DNA from: Pseudomonadales bacterium
GTDB taxonomy: Bacteria; Pseudomonadota; Gammaproteobacteria; Pseudomonadales; Azotimanducaceae
NCBI GenBank assembly: GCA_019090385.1
Contig: JAHRWB010000079.1
Location: 1-33,383, forward strand
Length of the DNA stretch: 33,383 bases
Direction of reading: 5' to 3'
This document shows, in pieces, positions 11,081 to 20,579 of this stretch (positions are counted from its first letter, which is position 1; each line of letters starts with the position of its first letter). The position numbers and the translations under genes were made by a program. Below the pieces are notes generated by a model. The model did not search any database. It was not told the DNA's origin and was given only the letters and a program-made list of their open reading frames with translations.

Positions 11081-12160
11081 ATGGCAGGTAACAGTTTTGG
11101 GCAGCTTTTCAAAGTGACTTCCTTTGGCGAAAGCCATGGACCGGCATTGGGCTGTATTATCGATGGTTGTCCACCGGGGCTGGAAATATCGGAACAGGAC
11201 ATACAAATTGACCTTGATCGGCGCAAGCCGGGTCAGTCGAAATATACTACCCAGCGTCGCGAAGCCGATGAAGTTAAAATTTTGTCAGGTGTATTTGAAG
11301 GGAAAACGACCGGTACACCAATAGGACTTCTGGTTGAGAATACTGATCAACGCAGTAAGGACTATTCAGAGATTAAGGATACCTTGCGCCCAGCCCACGC
11401 GGATTTTACCTATTTGAAGAAATATGGTTTGCGTGATTATCGTGGTGGCGGGCGTGCTTCTGCCCGGGAAACAGTTATGCGAGTAGCTGCTGGGGCTATT
11501 GCACGGAAATATCTGAAACAGCAGTTCGGTACGAACATCCGGGCTTATCTGGCTCAAATCGGTCCGATTAAAGTTTCCAAAGTAGATTGGGAACAAATTG
11601 AAGAAAACCCTTTTTTCTGTCCAGATGCGTCTAAAGTTGATAAAATTGGTAAATATATCAATGAGTTGCGACGGAAAGGTGATTCTGTTGGAGCACGTGT
11701 TAATGTGGAAGCCCGTGCTGTAAAAGTAGGCTTGGGTGAGCCCGTATTCTCAAAACTGGACGCTGATCTCGCGAGTGCCCTAATGGGCATCAATGCAGTT
11801 AAGGGTGTTGAAATCGGTGCCGGATTTGCCAGCGTGGAGCAACTGGGAACAGAGCATCGAGATGAAATACGTAGCAATGGATTTCTCAGCAACAATGCCG
11901 GTGGAATTCTGGGTGGTATATCTTCCGGGCAGGATATTACCGCCGGCGTTGCACTAAAACCTACTTCAAGTCTGATAACACCTGGAAAATCTATCGACAT
12001 CCACGGTCGAGAGCTTGAGGTGGTGACCAAGGGGCGGCATGACCCTTGTGTGGGAATTCGAGCAGTGCCCATAGTAGAAGCTATGGTCGCTTTGGTGCTT
12101 ATGGACCATTGTTTGAGGCATCGAGCTCAAAATGCTGATCACATGTTTGGCACTAAATAG
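11081..12160 (+). CDS. aroC: chorismate synthase
   Basis: Last enzyme of the shikimate pathway: FMNH2-dependent removal of phosphate from 5-enolpyruvylshikimate-3-phosphate to give chorismate. The 359 residues match the usual 355-365. The N-terminal signature [16 protein letters not shown], the central [21 protein letters not shown] and the late [18 protein letters not shown] are all present. An AAAGGA ribosome site precedes the ATG, 69 bases after prmB. Its stop codon (12158-12160) touches the stop codon of the convergent LysR gene with no base between, so any transcription terminator must lie within one of the two genes. The product feeds the trp and folate genes further along. Confidence 0.97.
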   Translation: MAGNSFGQLFKVTSFGESHGPALGCIIDGCPPGLEISEQDIQIDLDRRKPGQSKYTTQRREADEVKILSGVFEGKTTGTPIGLLVENTDQRSKDYSEIKDTLRPAHADFTYLKKYGLRDYRGGGRASARETVMRVAAGAIARKYLKQQFGTNIRAYLAQIGPIKVSKVDWEQIEENPFFCPDASKVDKIGKYINELRRKGDSVGARVNVEARAVKVGLGEPVFSKLDADLASALMGINAVKGVEIGAGFASVEQLGTEHRDEIRSNGFLSNNAGGILGGISSGQDITAGVALKPTSSLITPGKSIDIHGRELEVVTKGRHDPCVGIRAVPIVEAMVALVLMDHCLRHRAQNADHMFGTK

Positions 12161-13060
12161 TTAGAAGCGGGTGTGTTTTTCAGGCCGATCAGCGTGCTGC
12201 TCGAGAATAGCCAAAAATGCCGTGCCGGCATTTGAAAGTGTTCTGTCAGGGTGGGTAATACCGCCTAAAATGCGAAAAAGTGCATTGCAGTTAACGTCAA
12301 AGGCCTGTATTTCTTCATTGAGCATGCTGCTTGGAAGTACGCTCCAACCCTGCCCAATAGAAATTAACATGGCAATGGTTTCCAGGTAGTTGGTTCGCAT
12401 TGTTGGGTGTAATTTGAGGTTTGCCTGTTCAAATAGTTGCGCCACAATCTGGCCGGTAAATGTATCCAGGTCTGGCAGAATACAGGGCACCTTCAATAAT
12501 TCTTCCAATTTAAGTTCCTGTTTGTTTGCGATGTCCATTTCCGGAGAGCAGACAAATGACAGTGGGTCTGACCAGATCGCGTGATAGGTCAGATGTGTTT
12601 GTTTCAATGGATCAAAGGTGACTACCGCCAGTTCTGTCGTGCCATCCAAAACCAGTTTCTGGGCAGCCTCAGAATCGACAAAGCGTATGTCCATTTGGAC
12701 CTGTGGAAAGCTTGAAGAGAAGTCCTTTAATACTGGCGCGAGTCGGTGCAGCCCAATGTGGTGGCTGGTGGCCATGCGTAGACGTCCATCGATGCGGGTA
12801 TTCAGGTTCTCGAGTAACTTGCGTGTGTCTTTTTTAGCCTGGAGCATGGATTGAGCCCGGGGAAACAGGACGGTGCCTGCTTCAGTCATAAAGACATGTC
12901 TTCCTATTCGATCAAATAATGGTAAGCCCAAATCCAGCTCCAGCGTAGCTATGCGCTTACTGACGGCGGGTTGGGTCAGGTGCAATATTTCTGCAGCTCT
13001 AGAAAAGGAGCCTGTTTCGGCAACCTCGATAAATGCTTTTAGCTCATTCCAATTCATCAT
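12161..13060 (-). CDS. LysR-family transcriptional regulator next to leuC
   Basis: DNA-binding regulator of 299 residues. The N-terminal winged helix-turn-helix is typical (MNWNELKAFIEVAETGSFSR, then AAEILHLTQPAVSKRIATLE). An effector-binding domain follows from about residue 90 to the end. Either of two adjacent ATGs (13060 or 13057) may be used; GGA sits just upstream of both. It is divergent from leuC with 93 bases between, the same arrangement as in Pseudomonas, where a LysR gene faces leuC. That makes control of leuCDB or of a neighbouring methyl/sulfur pathway plausible but unproven. It is not E. coli LeuO by arrangement. The ligand is unknown. It is the only minus-strand gene here. Confidence 0.9.
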   Translation of the reverse strand: MMNWNELKAFIEVAETGSFSRAAEILHLTQPAVSKRIATLELDLGLPLFDRIGRHVFMTEAGTVLFPRAQSMLQAKKDTRKLLENLNTRIDGRLRMATSHHIGLHRLAPVLKDFSSSFPQVQMDIRFVDSEAAQKLVLDGTTELAVVTFDPLKQTHLTYHAIWSDPLSFVCSPEMDIANKQELKLEELLKVPCILPDLDTFTGQIVAQLFEQANLKLHPTMRTNYLETIAMLISIGQGWSVLPSSMLNEEIQAFDVNCNALFRILGGITHPDRTLSNAGTAFLAILEQHADRPEKHTRF

Positions 13061-13153
13061 TCCATAATGTTATCAAAATTATAAATATAATGAATTTGTT
13101 TTATGGGTTGATGGCTCATACACTGTACGAATCGTTCAACAAAAGTGGTGATT
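13061..13153 (+). promoter_or_regulatory. divergent lysR-leuC control region with a LysR-type box
   Basis: TTAT-N7-ATAA at 13070-13084 is an inverted repeat containing the T-N11-A spacing of LysR-family sites. On the minus strand a perfect TATAAT overlaps it (13078-13083), so bound regulator could repress its own gene. For leuC, TTGTTT (13096-13101) and TACACT (13119-13124), 17 bases apart, are the best promoter pair I can find, but a weak one. The leuC ribosome site (AAAGTGGTG) is also weak. The region is strongly AT-rich for its first half. Confidence 0.45.
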
Positions 13154-14581
13154 ATGAGCAAAGTTCTGTCCAACAAAACACTTTACGACAAGATTTGGGA
13201 TGCGCATTTGGTGGGCCAACACGATAGTGGTCACTCAGTATTGTATATTGATCGTCACTTACTACATGAAGTGACTTCACCCCAGGCGTTTGAGGGCTTG
13301 GTGCAAGCCGGCCGGAGACCATGGCGGCTTGAGTGTAATATAGCCACTCCGGACCATAATGTGCCAACGGTTGACCGACAGTCCGGCTTGCAAGGCATAG
13401 AAGACCCTATATCCAAGCTGCAAGTGGTGACTCTGGATGATAATTGTAAGACCTTTGGGATTGAACAATTTGATATTAATGATATTCGCCAAGGCATTGT
13501 CCATGTTGTTGGACCTGAACAAGGACTGACACTGCCCGGAATGACTGTAGTTTGTGGAGACTCGCATACTTCGACACATGGTGCCTTTGGCGCACTGGCC
13601 CAGGGGATTGGTACTTCTGAAGTCGAACATGTGCTTGCGACTCAGTGTCTGGTGCAATCGAAAAGCAAAAACATGCGTATATTCATCGATGGCCAGTTGG
13701 GCAAAGGTGTGTATGCGAAGGATTTAATAATGGCGGTTATTCGGCAGACTGGTACCGCGGGGGGTACTGGCTGTACGATCGAATTTTGTGGCTCGGCAAT
13801 AGAAGCTTTATCCATGGAAGCGCGCATGACAGTATGTAATATGGCCATCGAAGCCGGCGCGCGCGCGGGTTTGATCGCTGTTGATGAGGTTACATTAAAT
13901 TACGTAAAAAACCGCCCCTATGCGCCTAAGGGTGAGCAGTGGAATCAGGCAGTATCCTATTGGCAGAGCCTTGTTAGTGACCCCGGAGCCAGTTTTGACC
14001 AGGAAATAACACTTAATGCCTCTGAATTAGAGCCCCAGGTTAGTTGGGGGACTTCGCCGGAGCTAGTGATGGGTATATCAGAAAAAATACCCGAGCCGGG
14101 AGATTTCTCTAGTCCAGATAAACAGGAATTAGCGGCACATTCTCTCGCGTATATGGGCTTAAGTGCGGGTCAATCTATCTCTGAAGTTAGCCTGGACCGT
14201 GTATTTATTGGCTCTTGCACGAATGCACGAATTGAAGATCTTAGAGTAGCTGCGGAAGTTGTCAAAGGTCAGCAAACATCGAAGCAAATCAAGCAAGCGC
14301 TTATAGTACCTGGCTCTGGTCTGGTGCGTCAGCAGGCAGAAGCAGAAGGCCTGCATGAAATTTTTAAAGCCGCTGGTTTTGAATGGCGAGATCCCGGTTG
14401 CTCCATGTGTCTTGCTATGAATGACGACCGTTTATTGCCAAAAGAGCGCAGTGTGAGCACATCTAATCGTAATTTCGAAGGGCGCCAGGGGCATCTTGGA
14501 CGTACACACTTGGTGAGTCCCGCTATGGCCGCAGCGTCTGCGCTGACCGGAAAAATCACTGATCCGAGGAAGTATTTATGA
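13154..14581 (+). CDS. leuC: 3-isopropylmalate dehydratase large subunit
   Basis: Iron-sulfur subunit of isopropylmalate isomerase, which converts 2-isopropylmalate to 3-isopropylmalate in leucine synthesis. GTGs at 13145 and 13148 are in frame, but the ATG at 13154 gives [18 protein letters not shown], matching the family start, and 475 residues (E. coli 466). The three ligands of the [4Fe-4S] cluster are visible: C355 in FIGSCTN, and C416 and C419 in GCSMC. Other marks are [19 protein letters not shown] and [12 protein letters not shown]. It overlaps leuD by four bases. The LysR gene on the other side of its promoter may control it. Confidence 0.97.
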   Translation: MSKVLSNKTLYDKIWDAHLVGQHDSGHSVLYIDRHLLHEVTSPQAFEGLVQAGRRPWRLECNIATPDHNVPTVDRQSGLQGIEDPISKLQVVTLDDNCKTFGIEQFDINDIRQGIVHVVGPEQGLTLPGMTVVCGDSHTSTHGAFGALAQGIGTSEVEHVLATQCLVQSKSKNMRIFIDGQLGKGVYAKDLIMAVIRQTGTAGGTGCTIEFCGSAIEALSMEARMTVCNMAIEAGARAGLIAVDEVTLNYVKNRPYAPKGEQWNQAVSYWQSLVSDPGASFDQEITLNASELEPQVSWGTSPELVMGISEKIPEPGDFSSPDKQELAAHSLAYMGLSAGQSISEVSLDRVFIGSCTNARIEDLRVAAEVVKGQQTSKQIKQALIVPGSGLVRQQAEAEGLHEIFKAAGFEWRDPGCSMCLAMNDDRLLPKERSVSTSNRNFEGRQGHLGRTHLVSPAMAAASALTGKITDPRKYL

Positions 14582-15234
14582 AAGCATTTTCAAAAATGAC
14601 TGGCCGGGTAGCACCATTGGATAGAGCGAATGTGGATACTGATCAGATTATCCCCAAACAGTTCCTGAAATCTATTAAGCGCACAGGTTTTGGCGATAAC
14701 CTGTTTGATGCATGGCGGTTTTTGGACGAAGGCAGCATGGAAAAATCACCCAATGAACGGCAAATTAATTTTAATTTTGTGCTCAATCAGGAGCGCTATC
14801 AGGGTACCAGCATATTGTTGACGCGTAGCAATTTTGGTTGTGGGTCAAGTCGAGAGCATGCCGTTTGGGCCTTGCTTGAATATGGCTTTGAATGTGTTAT
14901 TGCACCTAGCTTCGCTGATATATTTTATAATAATTGCTTTAAAAATGGCCTGTTACCCATTGTTTTAGAAGAAAAATATATTGAAGAAATGTTTACTGAA
15001 ATGAAAAGAATCGAATCTCTTGGTGACGGGCAAGTGTACAGCCTTATGGTTGACTTGCCGGGCCAATGCGTGACCAAACCTGATGGTTCTCCCATTTCAT
15101 TTGAGATCAAGCCGGACAATAAGACCACTATGCTTGAAGGGCTGGATGAAATTGGCACAACGCTTCGAATGCAGCCCGCTATCAAGGCCTTTGAGAAAAG
15201 GCACAAGGCTGCACAACCCTGGTTGTTTAGCTAG
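14578..15234 (+). CDS. leuD: 3-isopropylmalate dehydratase small subunit
   Basis: Swivel-domain partner of LeuC; the two form the isopropylmalate isomerase heterodimer. At 218 residues it is slightly longer than the 201 of E. coli and like the Pseudomonas form of about 212. Key motifs are [13 protein letters not shown] near the start and [16 protein letters not shown] in the middle, followed by [17 protein letters not shown]. The ATG overlaps the leuC stop (ATGA), giving translational coupling of the two subunits. A 64-base AT-rich gap follows before leuB. Confidence 0.96.
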   Translation: MKAFSKMTGRVAPLDRANVDTDQIIPKQFLKSIKRTGFGDNLFDAWRFLDEGSMEKSPNERQINFNFVLNQERYQGTSILLTRSNFGCGSSREHAVWALLEYGFECVIAPSFADIFYNNCFKNGLLPIVLEEKYIEEMFTEMKRIESLGDGQVYSLMVDLPGQCVTKPDGSPISFEIKPDNKTTMLEGLDEIGTTLRMQPAIKAFEKRHKAAQPWLFS

Positions 15235-15298
15235 GGTATGGTCGGGCAAGTTGGAATATTTTTAAATTATAATTTATTTATATAAATGAGGTAAGTAC
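15235..15298 (+). promoter_or_regulatory. AT-only leader between leuD and leuB
   Basis: All 33 bases from 15255 to 15287 are A or T, in a moderate-GC region. Within them are a perfect TATAAT (15268-15273) and a 12-base perfect palindrome, ATTTATATAAAT (15276-15287), just before the GAGGTAAG ribosome site of leuB. TTGGAA at 15251 is too close to TATAAT (11 bases) for a standard sigma-70 promoter. It could be an internal promoter for leuB-asd, or simply an unstructured stretch that helps translation start. Confidence 0.35.
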
Positions 15299-16429
15299 AT
15301 GAATTCAAATAGTAATGAGTACAACATTCTATTGTTGCCTGGTGACGGAATTGGTGTAGAAGTGGTGCCAGAAGCTGTGCGGGTGATGCAATCAGTTGCC
15401 GAGCTTTGCAATTTTACCTTGAAATACGATGAAGCTTTGGTGGGAGGCTGTGCGATTGACGCAACAGGTGAGCCGTTGCCACCTGAAACCCTTGAGCTTG
15501 CGCGTAAGTCCGATGCAGTATTGCTGGGTGCTGTGGGGGGGCCGCAATGGGAATCTCTGCCTATGGCTCAACGGCCTGAGAAAGGATTGCTGGGCTTGCG
15601 CTCAGAACTAAAGCTGTTTGCCAACCTGCGTCCAGCGCTGACATTTCCAGCTTTGGCACAAAGCTCTTCTTTGAAGCTGGAGCTTGTTTCCGGACTGGAT
15701 CTTCTGATCATTCGAGAGCTGACCGGTGGCATCTATTTTGGCGAACCTCGAGGTGTAGAGGAAAATAATGGCATAAGACGTGGTGTTAACAGCTACGTCT
15801 ATAATGAACATGAAATAAGACGCATTGCACGGGTCGCATTCGATATGGCCCGTAAACGTAACGGTCGCTTGTGTAGTGTTGATAAGGCAAATGTGCTGGA
15901 AGTGACTCAATTATGGCGGGATGTTGTGATTGAAGTGCACGCAGAGTATTCAGATGTGTCACTTTCACATATGTACGTCGATAACGCCGGGATGCAGCTG
16001 GTCAGGGAACCTAAACAATTCGACGTTATTGTTACCGGAAATATGTTTGGAGATATTCTTTCCGATGTTGCAGCGATGCTCACGGGTTCTTTGGGTATGT
16101 TGCCCTCTGCATCTCTCAATGAAAATAACCAGGGTATGTATGAGCCGGTCCATGGCTCCGCGCCAGACATTGCAGGTCAGGGTCTGGCTAATCCACTGGC
16201 AACTATTTTATCTGTAGCGATGATGTGCCGTTACTCACTGGAGCAACCCCAGGCAGCAGATTTGATTGAACAGGCGGTTCAGGCGACTTTGGATGAAGGA
16301 CTGCGTACCTCAGATATCTTCACCGAGGGTTCCATTCAGGTCGGGACGCGTGATATGACGGACAGCGTGTTAAAAAATGTGCTTGAGATTCATGGAAACG
16401 GGAGTGGGGTGCGTACAAATGTCTCTTAA
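15299..16429 (+). CDS. leuB: 3-isopropylmalate dehydrogenase
   Basis: NAD-dependent oxidative decarboxylation of 3-isopropylmalate, the third step specific to leucine. At 376 residues it is a little longer than E. coli (363), partly through an N-terminal MNSNSNEYN lead. The core begins [17 protein letters not shown]. Further motifs are [34 protein letters not shown], the lysine in VDKANVLE, the metal-binding aspartates in NMFGDILSD and the NAD-site segment [22 protein letters not shown] ribosome site precedes the ATG. Its last 11 bases overlap the start of asd, implying coupled translation. Confidence 0.96.
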   Translation: MNSNSNEYNILLLPGDGIGVEVVPEAVRVMQSVAELCNFTLKYDEALVGGCAIDATGEPLPPETLELARKSDAVLLGAVGGPQWESLPMAQRPEKGLLGLRSELKLFANLRPALTFPALAQSSSLKLELVSGLDLLIIRELTGGIYFGEPRGVEENNGIRRGVNSYVYNEHEIRRIARVAFDMARKRNGRLCSVDKANVLEVTQLWRDVVIEVHAEYSDVSLSHMYVDNAGMQLVREPKQFDVIVTGNMFGDILSDVAAMLTGSLGMLPSASLNENNQGMYEPVHGSAPDIAGQGLANPLATILSVAMMCRYSLEQPQAADLIEQAVQATLDEGLRTSDIFTEGSIQVGTRDMTDSVLKNVLEIHGNGSGVRTNVS

Positions 16430-17432
16430 TGTTGCCGTCGTTGGCGCTACTGGCGCTGTGGGCGAAGCAATGCTGGAAATACTGGCTGAGCGGGAATTTC
16501 CAGCAGATGAGGTTTTTGCCCTGGCGAGTGCAAATTCAGAAGGTAAGCGTTTGCCCTACAATAGTACCTATTTGAAAGTGCAGCGTCTGGATACCTTTGA
16601 TTTTTCGAAAGTAGACATTGCGCTGTTTTCGGCAGGAGGCAGTATATCGGCGGAATTTGCCCCAAAAGCCTGGGAACAAGGGGCTGTTGTTATCGATAAT
16701 ACCTCCCATTTTCGATATGAAGATGATATACCGCTGGTGGTCCCGGAAATAAATGCCCATGAGATTGAGCGTTTTAGGAATCGCGGCATTATTGCTAATC
16801 CTAATTGTTCAACGATTCAAATGGTTGTCGCATTAAAGCCCATTTATGATGCGGTCGGAATTAGTCGTATTAACGTTGCAACCTACCAGGCTGTCTCGGG
16901 TGCAGGGACCAGCGCAATTAATGAACTCGCTGGTCAGACAGGGGCGTTACTGAGTGGGCAAGATGTGGAAATTGCTGTTCACCCTACTCAGATCGCATTT
17001 AATGTGATCCCGCAAATTGATATCTTTATGGATAATGGCTACACGCGTGAGGAGATGAAAATGGTTTGGGAAACACAAAAAATATTTGCAGACGAAAATA
17101 TACGAGTGAATCCAACTTGTGTGCGTGTTCCGGTATTTTATGGACACTCTGAAGCAGTACATATCGAAACAGAGGCCAAGATTACGGCAGATATGGCACG
17201 ACGTTTGTTGGCGCAGAGTCCTGGTATAAAACTTTTTGATGGGCCTGAAGGCACCGCATATCCCACACCTGTGAATGAGGCGGTTGGAAGTGATATGGTC
17301 CATGTAGGTCGGGTTCGTGAGGATCTGTCCTGTGATTTGGGTTTAAATATGTGGGTTGTCTCCGACAATGTACGAAAAGGCGCTGCACTTAATAGTGTTC
17401 AGATAGCAGAGCTCTTGCTAAAAGAACTCTAG
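16419..17432 (+). CDS. asd: aspartate-semialdehyde dehydrogenase
   Basis: NADPH-dependent reduction of aspartyl phosphate to aspartate semialdehyde, the branch point to lysine/diaminopimelate, methionine and threonine. The frame is open further upstream, but [20 protein letters not shown] at 16419, behind GGAGTGGGG, matches the family start. This gives 337 residues, the short form typical of many bacteria, not the 367-370 of E. coli. The catalytic cysteine is C130 in NPNCSTIQM. Other marks are [23 protein letters not shown] and the late [18 protein letters not shown]. Pseudomonas carries two asd-like genes at this position; here there is only one, and its intact cysteine supports activity. 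Confidence 0.93.
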   Translation: MSLNVAVVGATGAVGEAMLEILAEREFPADEVFALASANSEGKRLPYNSTYLKVQRLDTFDFSKVDIALFSAGGSISAEFAPKAWEQGAVVIDNTSHFRYEDDIPLVVPEINAHEIERFRNRGIIANPNCSTIQMVVALKPIYDAVGISRINVATYQAVSGAGTSAINELAGQTGALLSGQDVEIAVHPTQIAFNVIPQIDIFMDNGYTREEMKMVWETQKIFADENIRVNPTCVRVPVFYGHSEAVHIETEAKITADMARRLLAQSPGIKLFDGPEGTAYPTPVNEAVGSDMVHVGRVREDLSCDLGLNMWVVSDNVRKGAALNSVQIAELLLKEL

Positions 17433-17692
17433 TATTTGATACTTACAGCACCCTTTCAAAGGTGATTCTGGACTATCTTAAGAAGATTGATACAACTACA
17501 GGATAGAAATGTATCGGCATCAGTTTGGAATAGCCGTGGGATATGCTCGATGAATGTGTTTGCTATAAACGTGTTTGGTATGAGAGTTGAGGGGTGGGTT
17601 TTTAAGCAAAAGGCCTTTATTTTAAAGGCTTGGCATAACGCTGCTCAAGCGAATTCGTATTGGGCGACACTTTGGATCAAAGGACAGGTTTT
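17433..17692 (+). promoter_or_regulatory. fimV upstream region with hairpin and possible extended -10
   Basis: At 260 bases this is the longest gap in the window. GCCTTTA-TTT-TAAAGGC (17613-17629) is a 7-bp perfect hairpin that extends to 9 bp with A-T and G-U closing pairs. No T run follows it on the plus strand, while on the minus strand a T-rich stretch does follow. TGCTATAAA at 17561-17569 resembles an extended -10 promoter element without a clear -35. A reading frame of 73 codons at 17487-17708 runs into fimV in another frame; it lacks a ribosome site and any recognisable motif, so I do not call it. Nothing else is evident. Confidence 0.35.
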
Positions 17693-20500
17693 ATGGGTCG
17701 CAGATTGACATTTTTTGCACAACTTATGGCGATATTGTTGTGTAGTAGTAGCATGGCTGTGGGGCTGAGTGAGATTGAACTCGATTCCGCTTTAAATCAA
17801 AATTTCGAAGCGAAAATCGAGGTGACTGGGGCCGAGAGTTATAACAATTATGAAATACTGGTGCGCCTGGCCAGTGAAGCTGACTTCGAACGGGTCGGTA
17901 TCGAGCGATTTTTCTATCTCACTTTTATTGAATTTTCTGTCAACAAAACAAAAGATGGCTTGGTAGAAATATCGATGACATCGAATCAACCTGTATCAGA
18001 ACCCTATTTAAATTTCCTGGTGGAAGTACGTTGGCCGAATGGACGTTTGCTAAAGGAATACACTGTATTGCTGGATCCTCCAACGTTCAGCGAAAAAAAA
18101 GCGCCAGTAGTGGCGGCACCCGGTAGAACAGATCCGGGCGGAGGAGGCGGTAATAAATCAAGTGTTAAGTCCTCTCAACAATTCACCCAATCACAAAGTA
18201 CCCGTCAAACCGAAACAAATACCTCAGCTAAAACAAGAAGTCCCTCGCAATTCAATCGTAACTACCCCCAAGTATCTGACGAACGATTTGAACAACTGAC
18301 CAATCGTAATGATACTTTGTGGACGATCGCGAGCAATTCGCGTCCTTCGGCTGAAGTAAGTACAGCGCAAACCATGCTGGCTCTGCAGAGACTTAACCCT
18401 GAGGCCTTTATTCACGGGAATATTAATTTATTGAAGGCGGGCTACCACCTGACCTTGCCTACGGAAGCAGAAGTTCTCAAACTCAGTAAATCCGAGGCTG
18501 ATGCACATGTAGCGCAGCACGATAGTGATTGGCAGGCATACCGTTCTGGTGAATCGCTGGACAGGTCGGCTGGGGCTAGTCGGGTAGCTGGGCGGCTGGC
18601 GTCTGAAGACGGAGCAAACCTGGGTGCGCAGTTAGATGCAACTCCAGAGCTGAGTTTAGAAGCTGATACCGGCGCTGATGTTGTCCAGGGCGAATTGCGA
18701 ATAGTTACTGGGTCTACTGACAGTGCAGGTTTGGCTGCTTCAGGAGAAACAAACGCGTCTCTGAGCGAGTCATTAAGCGAGTCAGCTGAGGAAATTGAGC
18801 GCATTAGTCGTGAAAATGATGAATTACAATACCGCCTTGATTTACTCACGGATCGTGAAGCCCAGGCAGTGCAAGACAGTGAGAGTAAAAATCGGCAGAT
18901 TGAGTTAAAAGATCAAAGGCTGGCCGAGATGCAAGCACAGTTGAAAGAGGCACAGGTGAGTAAGGGGGTTGTGGGCAATGCAGATAACAGCTCTATTTTT
19001 GATCTGCTTACCTCCCCGTTGGTACTGCTTTTGGCGGGTCTGGTTTTGCTATTGGCTCTTGGATTGATATTTGTATCTGCCCGAGCTCGTCGTCAGGTCA
19101 GTGAGGCGTATGAACTCATTCCTGATGCGGGCTATGAAAATGCAACGGATGATGGGGACTTTTTTGCGCCCGGTCTTGAAAATGATTTTCCAAATGACAG
19201 AAATGACCCATTATTCTCCGATCCCGTTGATGATACGAAATCTATGCAAGAGAATGACTTTGGTCTTGAAGATGAAGAGTCGGGTAACGATAGTAATATC
19301 GATAATGAAGATACTACTGAATCTACGGACTTAGATGATCAAAGTGAATTGTCGGCACAAACAAGTGATGTTGTAGGTGAAGCAGATATCTATATAGCAT
19401 ATGGTCGTTATCCCCAGGCCCTGGCTTTATTGAATACGGCTATAGACGTTGATGCTTCCCGTACTGAAGTGAGATTGAAACTACTTGAAGTTGCAGCGGA
19501 AACTGATGATCGCGCCTTGTTCGATGAGCATATGCAGGCGCTGATTGAGAATTGTGACGATGAAGAAGCGTTATTATTGGCGAGAGAAATATCGGGGCAA
19601 TTTGCTACAGAAGACGGCATTCTAGACCAGAATAGTGGTGGAAGCGGTGCTTTTGAGAATGATAGCGTCGAAAAGTTTACTGGTAATTCAGATGATGAAC
19701 TGGATTTTAAAATAGATCCAGAATCTGAACAAAGCGATGAAATTACGGGTTCTGCTCAGGTATTTGATATAGCGGGTGGTTCATTACACGCTGATGATGC
19801 TTTGCTGGACGCTGATGCTTTAGCAAATGCGGCTGATGCTCTACCAAATGCGGCTGATGCTCTACCAAATGCCGGTGATTCTCTATTCGAATCTGATGGT
19901 TCTTTATCCGCTGAAGGCTCTTTATTTGCTGAGGGCTCTCAACCCGCTGAAGGCTCTTTATTCGCTGAAGGCTCTCAATCCGCTGAAGGCTCTTCCGAAC
20001 ATGAGTTAGCGTTGGATGATGCCTTGGGTTTTGAGCTGGAGGATTTAGAAGCACTGGATGCAGATTCAGAATTAATAATTGATGATGTTTCCTCTGAAGG
20101 TACTGATAAACTCGGGGGGGATCTGGGTTTAAATTTTGACCCGGATGAACAGTTAACCCAGCTGCGGGAGTTGGAAGATTCGGGTTCAGTAGATGAATTT
20201 GACTTGGATGATCTTGGTTTCGTTTCAGATAAGCAATCCGCTGATCTAGAAGACGAACTAGGGGATGTTACGGCTATCAGGGATGCTGTTACTTCAGGCG
20301 ATGGGGCTGATAATGACGATGCTTTCGATTTTCTGGATGAGGAAGACGTCTCTAGTACGAAACTGGACTTGGCCCGCGCTTATATTGATATGGGTGATGA
20401 GGACGGTGCACGCGAGATTCTTGCCGAGGTGATTGGTGAAGGCAGCGAAACGCAGCAGACGCATGCGAATGAATTGCTGTCGCAGATGAAAAGTGGATAA
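17693..20500 (+). CDS. fimV: FimV-family polar hub / pilus assembly protein
   Basis: Large inner-membrane protein that in Pseudomonas organises the cell pole and supports type IV pili and type II secretion. The ATG at 17693 behind AAAGGACAGG gives 935 residues and a signal peptide (MGRRLTFFAQLMAILLCSSS). A TTG at 17660 is less likely. In order: FimV N-terminal domain (about 25-130), Ser/Thr/Gln-rich linker, LysM-like peptidoglycan-binding segment (about 200-265, NDTLWTIAS), a coiled coil (about 355-425), one membrane helix (about 441-463) with RARR after it, then a long acidic cytoplasmic region. That region holds a TPR-like unit (AYGRYPQALALLNTAID), an in-frame repeat tract and the conserved C-terminal FimV domain (LDLARAYIDMGDEDGAREIL). 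Whether this organism makes type IV pili cannot be told from here. Confidence 0.92.
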   Translation: MGRRLTFFAQLMAILLCSSSMAVGLSEIELDSALNQNFEAKIEVTGAESYNNYEILVRLASEADFERVGIERFFYLTFIEFSVNKTKDGLVEISMTSNQPVSEPYLNFLVEVRWPNGRLLKEYTVLLDPPTFSEKKAPVVAAPGRTDPGGGGGNKSSVKSSQQFTQSQSTRQTETNTSAKTRSPSQFNRNYPQVSDERFEQLTNRNDTLWTIASNSRPSAEVSTAQTMLALQRLNPEAFIHGNINLLKAGYHLTLPTEAEVLKLSKSEADAHVAQHDSDWQAYRSGESLDRSAGASRVAGRLASEDGANLGAQLDATPELSLEADTGADVVQGELRIVTGSTDSAGLAASGETNASLSESLSESAEEIERISRENDELQYRLDLLTDREAQAVQDSESKNRQIELKDQRLAEMQAQLKEAQVSKGVVGNADNSSIFDLLTSPLVLLLAGLVLLLALGLIFVSARARRQVSEAYELIPDAGYENATDDGDFFAPGLENDFPNDRNDPLFSDPVDDTKSMQENDFGLEDEESGNDSNIDNEDTTESTDLDDQSELSAQTSDVVGEADIYIAYGRYPQALALLNTAIDVDASRTEVRLKLLEVAAETDDRALFDEHMQALIENCDDEEALLLAREISGQFATEDGILDQNSGGSGAFENDSVEKFTGNSDDELDFKIDPESEQSDEITGSAQVFDIAGGSLHADDALLDADALANAADALPNAADALPNAGDSLFESDGSLSAEGSLFAEGSQPAEGSLFAEGSQSAEGSSEHELALDDALGFELEDLEALDADSELIIDDVSSEGTDKLGGDLGLNFDPDEQLTQLRELEDSGSVDEFDLDDLGFVSDKQSADLEDELGDVTAIRDAVTSGDGADNDDAFDFLDEEDVSSTKLDLARAYIDMGDEDGAREILAEVIGEGSETQQTHANELLSQMKSG
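19811..19996 (+). repeat. in-frame tandem repeats within fimV
   Basis: Two adjacent families of short repeats lie in the acidic cytoplasmic part of fimV. The first has a 21-base unit coding ADALPNA (GCGGCTGATGCTCTACCAAA core), present twice nearly exactly with diverged flanking copies. The second alternates units coding AEGSLF and AEGSQP/AEGSQS, with an 18-base period built on GCTGAAGGCTCT. All units are multiples of three, so gain or loss of copies would change length but not frame. This covers roughly residues 707-768. Confidence 0.8.
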
Positions 20501-20519
20501 AGAATTTGTATTTCTTTAT
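20497..20519 (+). other. AT-rich hairpin over the fimV stop codon
   Basis: ATAAAGAA and TTCTTTAT form an 8-bp perfect stem with a 7-base loop. It can be extended by GG/CC with one bulged A. The left arm contains the fimV TAA stop. No T run follows, so it is a poor intrinsic terminator; it may protect the 3' end of a processed fimV message or be incidental. Confidence 0.35.
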
Positions 20520-20579
20520 ACCCCGGCTGGGCGCTGGTTATTCATTGGGCGTTGATTGACAGCATCACTAGAGTTGGTT

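Noticed and set aside
11554-12072. Minus-strand open frame of 172 codons opposite aroC
   Set aside because: Shadow of aroC; no recognisable domain, and aroC is intact on the other strand.
17487-17708. 73-codon plus-strand frame ahead of fimV
   Set aside because: It overlaps the fimV start in another frame, has no ribosome site or motif, and begins within a plausible leader.
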